The notes under the pieces are model-generated. The model was not told the origin of the DNA. It worked only from the letters and a program-made list of their open reading frames with translations, and did no database searches. From positions 1 to 39,597 of the forward strand of contig JAFXCV010000069.1 in NCBI GenBank assembly GCA_017521325.1: a stretch of DNA of 39,597 nt, written 5' to 3'. Below are positions 1-6,380 of this stretch, piece after piece. The position numbers and the translations under genes are program-made. The stretch is from Oscillospiraceae bacterium (GTDB taxonomy: Bacteria; Bacillota; Clostridia; Oscillospirales; Ruminococcaceae). Within the stretch, counting starts at the first letter, position 1; each line of letters opens with the position of its first letter.

Positions 1-332
1 ACAGGGAATCCCGCAGATTGTAGAAAAAGTCCTTTTTCTGGTGGTGGCACCTCAAAGCCAGCTCCCACCCCAACCCCTCCCCGAGGGAAGGGGCTATAGT
101 TCGGGGACTTCGTTCCCGAACCCCTTTTCGGAAAGGATTTCCGAAAACTAAAAGGGGTTCCCATTTCACAGGGAATCCCGCAGATTGTAGAAAAAGTCCT
201 TTTTCTGGTGGTGGCACCTCAAAGCCTGCCCCCACCCAACCCCTCCCCGAGGGGAGGGGCTATAGTTCGGGGACTTCGTCCCCGAACCCCTTTTCGGAAA
301 GGATTTCCGAAGACTAAAAGGGATTCCCATTC
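1..332. repeat. Two tandem copies of a ~166-bp hairpin-rich intergenic repeat
   Basis: The element starting ACAGGGAATCCC at 1 recurs at 168, and its first 12 bases recur again at 333, giving unit lengths of 167 and 165. The two units differ by only a few substitutions and indels. Each unit contains back-to-back inverted repeats. In unit 1 an AGAAAAAG / CTTTTTCT stem lies at 22-39. In unit 2 there is a CCCCTCCCC / GGGGAGGGG stem (240-259), a GTTCGGGGA / TCCCCGAAC stem with loop CTTCG (265-287), and a TTCGGAAA / TTTCCGAA stem (293-311). No open frame with coding character was found. It lies directly downstream of gltX. Confidence 0.85.
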
Positions 333-348
333 ACAGGGAATCCCTTTT
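316..348 (-). terminator. Rho-independent terminator of gltX
   Basis: A 13-bp stem (arms 316-328 and 336-348, core GGGATTCCC / GGGAATCCC, 7-nt loop) lies 10 nt past the gltX stop. On the minus strand the stem ends in TTTT. It is also the junction hairpin of the tandem repeat, so the repeat appears to have grown out from this terminator. Confidence 0.75.
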
Positions 349-357
349 TGCTATGCT

Positions 358-1818
358 TTACGCTGTTACCGTGCGCAGCAGTGCCACTGCTGCATTCATG
401 CGTGCAAGTGTCTTTTCCTTGCCCATGATGATGGCAAGATCCGTGCCGCCGCCCGGTGTGGAACGCTGTCCGGAAAGGGCGATGCCCAGCGGATACAGCA
501 GCCAGCCGTTCTTGACTTCCAGTGCCTGTACGGCATTCTGACATGCTGCGGAAATGCTGTCCTTTGTCCAGTCCGTCAGTTCCGTAAAGATCGGCAGCAG
601 TGTTTCCAGTGCCTGCAGTGCAGTCTGCTCGTTGGTTTTGAATTTCTTGTTGCAGTACAGTGCAGTATCGTATTCCTGCATGGTATCCAGGAATGCCACC
701 TGCTCCGGAATATCACCCAGCACTTCGCATCTTGGCTTGAGATTCGCACAGAGCAGCTCCATGTCGATTTCGCTTGCAACCGTCTGTCTGATCCACGGTG
801 CAGCGATTGCAACGAACTGCGCATCACTGAGCTTCTTGATGTGCATTGCGTTGATCGCACGCAGCTTCTGGATGTCGAAAATTGCAGGAGACTTGTTGAT
901 ACGGGAAGGATCCCAGATGCGGATCATTTCTTCCAGATCGAAAATCTCCTCTTCGCCCTTCGGACTCCAGCCCAGCAGCAGGAGGTAGTTGAGGATGGCT
1001 TCGCTCAGATAGCCCTGTGCCACCAGATCCTGATAGCTTGCATCGCCGTTACGCTTGGAAAGCTTGTTGTGCGCATCCTTCATAACAGGGGGGCAGTGGA
1101 TATAGGTCGGTACATCCCAGCCGAATGCCTGATACAGCAGATTATATTTCGGTGTGCTGGACAGATACTCCGAACCACGGATAACATGGCTCATTTCCAT
1201 GAGGTGATCGTCCACAACATTTGCGAAATTGTAGGTCGGCATGCCATCGGTCTTGATAAGGATCTGATCCTCCAGCTCGCTGTTGTTGACTTCGATCGTT
1301 CCGTAGATCAGATCGTCAAAGGAAGTCGTGCCTTCGATGGGCATTTTCTGACGGATGACATACGGCTCGCCTGCGGCAATGCGCTGCTGCACCTCCTCAG
1401 GGGAGAGATCACGGCACTTGCGGTCGTAGTGCCCAACTGTTTCTCCGGCAGCCTTCTGCTGTTCGTGCAGTTCCTGCATGCGTTCTTCTGTGCAGAAGCA
1501 GTAGTATGCATGACCGGAAGCCACAAGCTGCTCGGCATACTGCTTGAACAGTCCCATGCGCTCGCTCTGTACATAGGGGCCGTAATTACCGCCCACATCG
1601 GGGCCTTCGTCCCAGTTCAGACCATTTTCTTTGAGTGTATTGTAGATCACATCCACGGCGCCTTCTACGAGTCTGCCCTGATCGGTATCCTCGATACGCA
1701 GTACAAAGCTGCCGTCCTCATGCTTGGCAGTCAGGAATGCGTAAAGTGCAGTACGCAGATTTCCCACATGCATGTAACCTGTGGGGCTGGGTGCAAATCT
1801 TGTTCTTGCCTGTTTCAT
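358..1818 (-). CDS. gltX: Glutamyl-tRNA synthetase
   Basis: A 486-residue class I aminoacyl-tRNA synthetase that charges tRNA-Glu, and possibly tRNA-Gln where the GatCAB route is used. The HIGH-type signature is HVGN at residues 17-20, inside PSPTGYMHVGN. The KMSKS-type loop is LSKRNG at 253-258. A CxC...C zinc-type motif occurs at C107, C109 and C135. The length is normal for bacterial GltX. The start at 1818 is chosen because the homology begins there and GGAAGGAA lies just upstream; an upstream in-frame ATG would add 18 residues without homology. A strong promoter precedes it and a terminator follows. Confidence 0.96.
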   Translation of the reverse strand: MKQARTRFAPSPTGYMHVGNLRTALYAFLTAKHEDGSFVLRIEDTDQGRLVEGAVDVIYNTLKENGLNWDEGPDVGGNYGPYVQSERMGLFKQYAEQLVASGHAYYCFCTEERMQELHEQQKAAGETVGHYDRKCRDLSPEEVQQRIAAGEPYVIRQKMPIEGTTSFDDLIYGTIEVNNSELEDQILIKTDGMPTYNFANVVDDHLMEMSHVIRGSEYLSSTPKYNLLYQAFGWDVPTYIHCPPVMKDAHNKLSKRNGDASYQDLVAQGYLSEAILNYLLLLGWSPKGEEEIFDLEEMIRIWDPSRINKSPAIFDIQKLRAINAMHIKKLSDAQFVAIAAPWIRQTVASEIDMELLCANLKPRCEVLGDIPEQVAFLDTMQEYDTALYCNKKFKTNEQTALQALETLLPIFTELTDWTKDSISAACQNAVQALEVKNGWLLYPLGIALSGQRSTPGGGTDLAIIMGKEKTLARMNAAVALLRTVTA

Positions 1819-1875
1819 AGAAATTCCTTCCCTTTCGCTGCAAATTTCAAAAAACTGCAGATTTTTATTCAATTA

Positions 1876-1904
1876 AGTATACCACAGTACCCGCAAAAAG
1901 TCAA
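1876..1904 (-). promoter_or_regulatory. Sigma-70 type promoter of gltX
   Basis: On the minus strand TTGACT (1899-1904) and TATACT (1876-1881) are separated by exactly 17 nt. The leader to the gltX start is about 50 nt and includes a small CTGCA / TGCAG hairpin. I saw no T-box. Confidence 0.8.
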
Positions 1905-1938
1905 GTCTGCACGGCATACGACGTTAATTCTCAAAATG

Positions 1939-2145
1939 CTATTCCTCCGGAAACGAGAACAGTTCTTCCACCGTAACCCCGAACACCTTTGCGATATCCA
2001 TCGCAAGCTTGAGGGAGGGGTTGTACTGCCCTCGTTCCAAGCGAATGATCGTTTCTCGCCGTACTCCGACCTTTTCGGCAAGCTCACCCTGCTTCATATC
2101 GTGTTTTGCACGGTATTCTTTTAGTTTTGTGATCAGTTCGGGCAT
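1939..2145 (-). CDS. Small XRE-family HTH regulator (module 1)
   Basis: A 68-residue protein that is almost entirely one helix-turn-helix domain of the XRE/Cro-cI class. Helices 2-3 cover about residues 17-40 (core [20 protein letters not shown]), followed by the [16 protein letters not shown] segment typical of the short YgzD-like regulators. It has no effector domain. GAGG lies upstream of the ATG, and the stop of the membrane protein gene sits one base before the start, so the two are translationally coupled. I infer that it represses its own operon through the AGTGA-N8-TCACT sites at 2664-2681 and 3239-3319, since regulators of this class usually autoregulate. Confidence 0.9.
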   Translation of the reverse strand: MPELITKLKEYRAKHDMKQGELAEKVGVRRETIIRLERGQYNPSLKLAMDIAKVFGVTVEELFSFPEE

Positions 2146-2146
2146 G

Positions 2147-2635
2147 TTAATCCTCGCTTTCGTCCGATTCTTTGCCGTATTTCCTTTCGATAAGAAGGAA
2201 ATAACAACTTCTTAACGAATGCCCTCCCCACAAGATGATAACTATAAAAGCAGTAAACATATCACTATCCACCATAACATGAAGATCAAAAAAAGCGAAA
2301 GCAAAGGATATCAGAAAAGCTATCACTATCAGAGTAATCAGCATATAACGTTCGGCTTTATGAAGATTTTCAACTGCCAATTCATCTTCCAGATCACGAT
2401 CGTCAATTCCCATACCCACTTTCTTGATAGTTACAATGCCCATAATGGCAAACAATATCATTGTGATCACGTTTACATGATTTTCACTGCCCAGTCCAAA
2501 ACACTTGTGGAAGCAAGTAATAAAATAAAGTAAACAAATTGCCGTGCTGCCTAAAAAATTCATCATATGTACTCGTTTGAGCGTGACAGGGTGTTCCTTG
2601 TTATAAAATCTTTTGTTGATTCGTTTGCTTTCCAT
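2147..2635 (-). CDS. Four-helix membrane protein of the XRE module, copy A
   Basis: A 162-residue protein with four predicted membrane helices in two hairpins. Between them is a charged loop with [16 protein letters not shown]. The C-terminus ends [16 protein letters not shown]. It is clearly paralogous to the protein at 2720-3205, matching in the TLKR start, the ELAV-NLHKAE loop and the LLIER-Y tail. Function is not known; small membrane proteins coupled to short XRE regulators are common in Firmicutes and are often accessory or signalling modules. The ATG at 2635 is preceded by AGGAGGG; a longer in-frame start would add 15 residues through that ribosome site and is rejected. Its own operator copy lies upstream at 2664-2681. 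Confidence 0.75.
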   Translation of the reverse strand: MESKRINKRFYNKEHPVTLKRVHMMNFLGSTAICLLYFITCFHKCFGLGSENHVNVITMILFAIMGIVTIKKVGMGIDDRDLEDELAVENLHKAERYMLITLIVIAFLISFAFAFFDLHVMVDSDMFTAFIVIILWGGHSLRSCYFLLIERKYGKESDESED

Positions 2636-2663
2636 AATTATAATCCCTCCTGTTGATAATGCG

Positions 2664-2681
2664 AGTGATATTATTTTCACT
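2664..2681. promoter_or_regulatory. AGTGA-N8-TCACT operator upstream of copy A
   Basis: A perfect AGTGA (2664-2668) / TCACT (2677-2681) inverted repeat with an 8-nt spacer. It has the same architecture as the sites upstream of copy B (3239-3319). It overlaps the truncated regulator remnant and lies about 30 nt before the copy A start. Confidence 0.65.
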
Positions 2682-2718
2682 TACGGTATTCTTTTAGTTT
2701 TGTGATCAGTTCGGGCAT
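2677..2718 (-). pseudogene. Remnant of a duplicated XRE regulator (first 12 codons)
   Basis: The minus strand reads [13 protein letters not shown] then stop. The first 12 residues are identical to the start of the intact regulator at 1939-2145, and the preceding GAGGATTAAC is also kept. The offset between the two regulator starts (573 nt) equals the offset between the stops of the two membrane genes. The module was therefore duplicated and the upstream regulator copy was then deleted after codon 12. The 13-codon stub may still be translated, since its ribosome site is intact. Confidence 0.85.
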
Positions 2719-2719
2719 G

Positions 2720-3205
2720 TTAATCCTCGCTTTCGTCCAACCCCTTGCTGTATCTTCTTTCGATCAGAAGGAAAAATCCGCTTCGCATCGTTGTGTACCC
2801 TGCATAGAAAATCAACAACATAGTGGAGAACAGTTCACCGTCTACCATGAATTGAAATTCTGAAAAGTTGAAAATCAACGACACCAGAATGCCGATTGTC
2901 CATAATGCTTTTATCGAGTATTTTTCCGCTTTGTGGAGATTGATCACTGCAAGTTCATCCTCCGGATCAAGTCGTGATACACCTGCCAGATCCAGATATG
3001 ATAAATTGACAATTGCATAAATGATTATTGCAAATGCTATTACTATGAGTGCAGAAACGTAATCCGGAATAGATGGATCTTGACCATAATATAAGCTGAA
3101 AATAAGAAGGAGCAGCAATCCTATCCCCGAAAGAAATGTCATCAAGTGCATTCGTTTCAGCGTTATTTTCTGCCCCTTGTTTTTAGATCGCTTATGAAAT
3201 AACAT
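2720..3205 (-). CDS. Four-helix membrane protein of the XRE module, copy B
   Basis: A 161-residue paralogue of the protein at 2147-2635, with four hydrophobic helices (about residues 22-44, 50-72, 100-120 and 125-150). It has the cytosolic-type loop DPEDELAVINLHKAEKYS and the tail LLIERRYSKGLDESED. It is the first gene after the main module promoter (3267-3295). AGGAGG lies 8 nt before the ATG. The shared loop and tail are the best candidates for a functional surface; no catalytic motif is visible. Confidence 0.75.
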   Translation of the reverse strand: MLFHKRSKNKGQKITLKRMHLMTFLSGIGLLLLLIFSLYYGQDPSIPDYVSALIVIAFAIIIYAIVNLSYLDLAGVSRLDPEDELAVINLHKAEKYSIKALWTIGILVSLIFNFSEFQFMVDGELFSTMLLIFYAGYTTMRSGFFLLIERRYSKGLDESED

Positions 3206-3238
3206 ATTGTACCTCCTGTTTTCATTTTCCTTTGTTTA

Positions 3239-3319
3239 AGTGATATTTTTGTCACTCCATGTGATAATTATATCACACCTCTTGTGACGTGTCAATAGGG
3301 AAGTGACAAATTCATCACT
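3239..3319. promoter_or_regulatory. Phased operator cluster covering the module promoter
   Basis: Three 18-bp inverted repeats of the form (A/T)GTGA-N8-TCAC(T/A) lie at 3239-3256, 3260-3277 and 3302-3319. Their centres are 21 and 42 bp apart, that is two and four helical turns. The middle site has perfect 7-bp arms (TGTGATA / TATCACA) and covers the -10 box. A degenerate TTGTGAC-GTGTCAA pair (3282-3295) sits near the empty 21-bp register and covers the -35. The layout fits cooperative autorepression by the XRE regulator. Confidence 0.75.
3267..3295 (-). promoter_or_regulatory. Consensus promoter of the membrane protein/XRE module
   Basis: On the minus strand there is a perfect TTGACA (3290-3295), a 17-nt spacer and a perfect TATAAT (3267-3272), preceded by TG as an extended -10 (TGATATAAT). 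Such a strong promoter buried in operator repeats suggests tight repression. Confidence 0.88.
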
Positions 3320-3371
3320 TTTAGAAGAGTGCACAAATCAAAGTACGAATGTTTGGTAAATCCGCACAAAT

Positions 3372-3419
3372 CTAAAAGGTGCAGAAAAAATAAAAATGCA
3401 CCGCTCAAGCGGTGCATTT
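3372..3419 (-). terminator. Terminator of hup
   Basis: A 12-bp stem (arms 3394-3405 and 3408-3419, core ATGCACCGCT) has a 2-nt loop and is followed on the minus strand by an A/T tract (TTTTTATTTTTT). It starts about 11 nt after the hup stop. Confidence 0.85.
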
Positions 3420-3429
3420 CAAAAAATGC

Positions 3430-3705
3430 TTACTTGTTTACAGCTTCCTTCAGGTTCTTACCAGCCTTGAAAGCGGGAGCCTTGCATGCCGGAACATCCT
3501 GCATCTCACCTGTGCGGGGGTTCTTGCACTTCTTAGCGCTGCGCTCACGAACCTCAAATACGCCAAAGCCAGTCAGGGAAACCTTTTCACCTGCAATCAG
3601 TGTATCCTTGATAGATTCCAGAACTGCATTTACTGCCAGATCTGCGTCCTTCTTAGAGCAGTCGAGCTTTTCAGCAACTGCCTGAATCAGTTCAGCTTTT
3701 TTCAT
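3430..3705 (-). CDS. hup: HU-family DNA-binding protein
   Basis: A 91-residue histone-like protein of the HU/IHF family, a homodimeric nucleoid protein that bends DNA. It begins MKKAELIQAVAEKL and has the conserved core VSLTGFGVFEVRERSAKK and the beta-arm region PRTGEMQDVPACKAPAFKAGKNLKEAV. The length is typical. GGAGG precedes the ATG at 3705; an upstream extension of 25 residues is promoter and leader DNA. It is monocistronic, with its own promoter (3740-3768) and terminator. Confidence 0.95.
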   Translation of the reverse strand: MKKAELIQAVAEKLDCSKKDADLAVNAVLESIKDTLIAGEKVSLTGFGVFEVRERSAKKCKNPRTGEMQDVPACKAPAFKAGKNLKEAVNK

Positions 3706-3739
3706 GGTTACATCCTCCAAATAGTAATAATATATTAGT

Positions 3740-3768
3740 ATTATAAACGATTCTATGGGATTTGTCAA
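3740..3768 (-). promoter_or_regulatory. Consensus promoter of hup
   Basis: A perfect TTGACA (3763-3768) and TATAAT (3740-3745) on the minus strand have a 17-nt spacer, as expected for an abundant nucleoid protein. Confidence 0.88.
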
Positions 3769-3900
3769 GATTTTTTGCAAAAATCGGCGTTTCTACAGAT
3801 TTAAAGGCAGTTTTGGTGCGATTTTTAGATAATATCATAGAAAATGCCTAAAAATCACAAAAATCCTTGACAAGAATCTCCGCATAATATACAGTTTACG

Positions 3901-4824
3901 TCATATTGCAGTGTTTTCAAATTTTGCCGAGCGCATCAGTTCCAGAATATGCTGCACGTCCTCCTGCCTTTCGCATCTGATCGAAGCGAATGCTGTCGTT
4001 ACATCCGCATAATGCACCGCCTGCTCGGTAAACAGCCGCAGGTCAGAACCGTTATAGCCTCTGTAGCCTGCAATTGCGTCTGCCCGTCTTTCACCCTGCT
4101 TTGCCAAAGCGCAGGAAGCTGCAAGCCTTTCATCATCTTCCTTGCAGAAACAAAGATGGGGAGAAGGGAAGTGGGAACGTATTCTGCGGTAAAGCTCAAA
4201 GCTGTCGGGGGCATTTTCCACGCCGCCCTCCTTGACACGGATGGGCGGTGCGTCATCTCGGAACTGCGGCGAAAGCCTGAAGCCTTCGATCTCTGCCGCA
4301 AGCTGTGCCGCACGGATCTCCGCCGCCTGATACTGTGCCGTAATTTCGGTGCCTGTGTGAAGATTGAGAATGATCACCGCCGTGCTTTTCAGGTGATCGT
4401 AAGCGATGATCTCGTCATACAGCCCGAATGTGCAGGAAGTCGCTTCGTCTGCAAGGCAGAATCCTGCAAAACCGCCCGTGAATTCGGGACAATCGAGAAA
4501 AACGGGGCTTCTCCTTCCATTAAGAATCTCTTGTACAAGCTGTTCGGTATCCGCAGCTTCATAAGTGCTGCCGAAAGCGGAAACTTCGGTTCTGCCGTTT
4601 TTGGCACGGACAAGCAGCTGCGGATCACATCCGATGTACGACCATCTGCAAAATCCTGCTGGTGTGCTGATGCCTTCAAGGAGAAAAGCATGCACAGAAC
4701 TGCGGGAAAGTGCTGCATAGATCTGCAGGGGCGACCAGTGTTCGGCAGGAATTTCCCAGAAAACGGGGATCACGGAATACATTTCAGAAAGCCGTCCGAC
4801 TTCTTTCAGAGATGGAAACAGCAT
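3901..4824 (-). CDS. Shortened TrpE/PabB-like protein, probably not an active chorismate enzyme
   Basis: A 307-residue protein. Its first half matches the N-terminal domain of anthranilate synthase component I or aminodeoxychorismate synthase: AFLLEG (46-51), RWSYIGCDPQLLVR (60-73) and the GGFAGF segment near residue 115. The second half keeps only traces of the chorismate-binding domain (ELYRRIRSHFPSPHLCF, then IAGYRG). I do not find the LVDLxRND or GAPK motifs, nor the long C-terminal half; full family members are about 450-500 residues. The frame is open and has AAGGAGG before the ATG plus a strong promoter, so it is expressed or only recently decayed. There is no trp or pab neighbour. It is either a degraded gene or a repurposed paralogue that binds a chorismate-like or tryptophan-like ligand. 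Confidence 0.6.
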   Translation of the reverse strand: MLFPSLKEVGRLSEMYSVIPVFWEIPAEHWSPLQIYAALSRSSVHAFLLEGISTPAGFCRWSYIGCDPQLLVRAKNGRTEVSAFGSTYEAADTEQLVQEILNGRRSPVFLDCPEFTGGFAGFCLADEATSCTFGLYDEIIAYDHLKSTAVIILNLHTGTEITAQYQAAEIRAAQLAAEIEGFRLSPQFRDDAPPIRVKEGGVENAPDSFELYRRIRSHFPSPHLCFCKEDDERLAASCALAKQGERRADAIAGYRGYNGSDLRLFTEQAVHYADVTTAFASIRCERQEDVQHILELMRSAKFENTAI

Positions 4825-4947
4825 GGCAGAACGCCTCCTTTATATAATGTATCAATCATTTATTAAAGGGTTTCTGTATCCGTTTGAAAAGCTCATTCTG
4901 TATTGAAAGCGGCGTCTGTTTAAAAAAATCATACTCGTAATGCTGTA

Positions 4948-4976
4948 ATTATAGCACCCGCACCTTCAAAAGTCAA
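4948..4976 (-). promoter_or_regulatory. Promoter of the TrpE/PabB-like gene
   Basis: TTGACT (4971-4976) and TATAAT (4948-4953) on the minus strand are 17 nt apart. The leader is about 115 nt; I saw no T-box or clear attenuator in it. Confidence 0.82.
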
Positions 4977-4993
4977 GTGTGTGCATGAAAATA

Positions 4994-5020
4994 CCATGTT
5001 TTTTACCTTTTCATGGTAAA
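4994..5020. promoter_or_regulatory. Inverted repeat between divergent promoters
   Basis: TACCATG and CATGGTA form 7-bp arms around a T-rich 13-nt centre, between the divergent promoters at 4948-4976 and 5056-5084. It could be a shared operator; no further support. Confidence 0.35.
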
Positions 5021-5055
5021 ATTTGAATTTTTTGAAAAAGATTTTCATAAACCAC

Positions 5056-5084
5056 TTGTCATTCCGATGAAAAAATGATATAAT
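5056..5084 (+). promoter_or_regulatory. Promoter of the amber-interrupted membrane protein gene
   Basis: TTGTCA (5056-5061) and a perfect TATAAT (5079-5084) are 17 nt apart on the plus strand. The rest of the 336-nt gap between 4825 and 5160 holds only the divergent promoter and leaders. Confidence 0.75.
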
Positions 5085-5160
5085 AGCTTTATACATGTAT
5101 TTCAGAAAGGACTGTCCGGCATGAGAGCATTCCGTGCTGTGATGACAGAAGGATAGGAAG

Positions 5161-6255
5161 ATGGGTAAATTTTTTTCAAACGTATGGACAAAACGTGCGG
5201 TTTCGATTCTGAGCCCTTTTTACTGTGTGCCGTTTGTGTATTTGTCCTATTTGTCGGTATTTTATGAAATGTCGATGATTAAGCCGGTTACAATTTGCGT
5301 GCTGCTTTCGGCGATCGGTGTATTTGCACTGGTGACCATGCTTTATTCGAGAAAACAGATTCTGACGATCGTATCGAGCCTTGTGATGCTTCCGGCACTG
5401 CTTCCGGCGGTGCTGCTGTATTTCGGACAATAGTATGTGCTGATTCCCTTGCTGGTCGTTGCACTCGTCATTTTCTTCTTTTCGGGACTTGGCGAAACTG
5501 CCAAAACGGTGTATGGTACGATCTTCGTACTGCTTTACCTGCTCGGCTCTCTCGTTTACTTCCTGATGACCACACTCTTTGCGCCCTCCACCGTTTCCAA
5601 AGTGATTGAGGAAGGCGTTTCTCCCTCTGGCGATTACCGCTATGAGGTGATCAACACGGTGGACAGTTCGGATGGAAGCACCAAGGTCGTTGTGGAACCG
5701 AACACAATGGACAAGGATATGGATATGCTGTATTTCAGCATCCGTGGTATGGAACGTACCGTGTTTCTTGCAAGACCGCAGCAGCAGGTGACAAAGATCG
5801 AATGGAAGTCCGAAAAGAGAACGGATATTACAAACAAAATCAATTCGATTTCCAGAGATGTGGAGGTCACACTGAGTGATGCGCAGATGGAATTGCTCGG
5901 TCTTCCTGCCTATGAAGTGACCTATACGGGCAGCTCTCCCATGAAGATGATGCCCGCAGATTATCATGCGGTAGAAATTACACTGACCGCAGAGCAGATG
6001 AAGAAGCTCGAGACGGACAAGGAAGTCTATATGCTCGATTCCCTGAGCGAAAATGCACTGAAGAAGCTTGGAATTACGGTGGAGAACCTGAAAACCGTGA
6101 AGTTTACAAGCCTTAAGGATGCGGATCTCGTAAAGCTCGGCATCCCCGACCACGGCGACGTCATGTACTGCAACGGCAAGCCCGTATTCCGTTACTATAT
6201 TGCGGTTCTGGAAGAATATTTTGATATTTCCAAGCAGGAGATTGACCTGACCTGA
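5161..6255 (+). pseudogene. Membrane protein gene interrupted by one in-frame TAG codon
   Basis: The frame runs from an ATG at 5161 to a TGA at 6253-6255, with a single TAG at 5431-5433 after 90 codons. Both parts are in the same frame. Part 1 (90 residues) has three hydrophobic helices. Part 2 (from a GTG at 5437, no visible ribosome site) starts with two more helices (VLIPLLVVALVIFFF and the IFVLLYLLGSLVYFLM region), then an extracytoplasmic-type soluble domain of about 200 residues (DYRYEVINTVDSSDG... and repeated SDAQMELLG, TAEQMKKLE motifs). The whole would be about 364 residues with five helices. I do not recognise the family. It is most simply a nonsense mutation (CAG to TAG or TAC to TAG), a sequencing error, or a suppressed amber codon. 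Promoter and ribosome site are intact. Confidence 0.75.
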
Positions 6256-6267
6256 GGAAACAGCCGT

Positions 6268-6313
6268 TCCTCCGTTTTCCGCATAGTGCGGATCTCAGAC
6301 GGAGGATTCGGTT
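6268..6313 (+). terminator. Nested hairpin between the interrupted gene and xylA
   Basis: Outer arms TCCTCCG (6268-6274) and CGGAGGA (6300-6306) enclose an inner CCGCA-TAG-TGCGG hairpin (6279-6291), followed by TTCGGTTTTAT. It is a plausible terminator, although the U-tract is short. Confidence 0.55.
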
Positions 6314-6324
6314 TTATATCGGGA

Positions 6325-6351
6325 ATTGCCGATATGGTAGAAGTCGGCAAT
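6325..6351 (+). promoter_or_regulatory. Leader hairpin upstream of xylA
   Basis: Perfect 8-bp arms ATTGCCGA (6325-6332) and TCGGCAAT (6344-6351) with an 11-nt loop lie 29 nt before the xylA start. As DNA it could be an operator for a sugar-responsive repressor; as RNA it could shield the leader. Confidence 0.4.
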
Positions 6352-6380
6352 ACCGGAAATATATTTTGAGGAGGTTCGTT

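Noticed and set aside
1..332. Could the direct repeats be a CRISPR array?
   Set aside because: There are only two long units of about 166 bp with no constant short repeat and variable spacers, and no cas genes.
1819..1875. T-box or riboswitch leader for gltX
   Set aside because: The leader is only about 50 nt and lacks the T-box sequence and a terminator/antiterminator pair.
208..2124. A 638-codon plus-strand open frame across gltX
   Set aside because: It is antisense to a clear gltX, enters the hairpin repeat and has no family features.
5431..5433. Selenocysteine or programmed pyrrolysine at the in-frame stop
   Set aside because: The codon is TAG, not TGA, and there is no sign here of pyrrolysine genes; a simple mutation is more likely, though suppression stays open.
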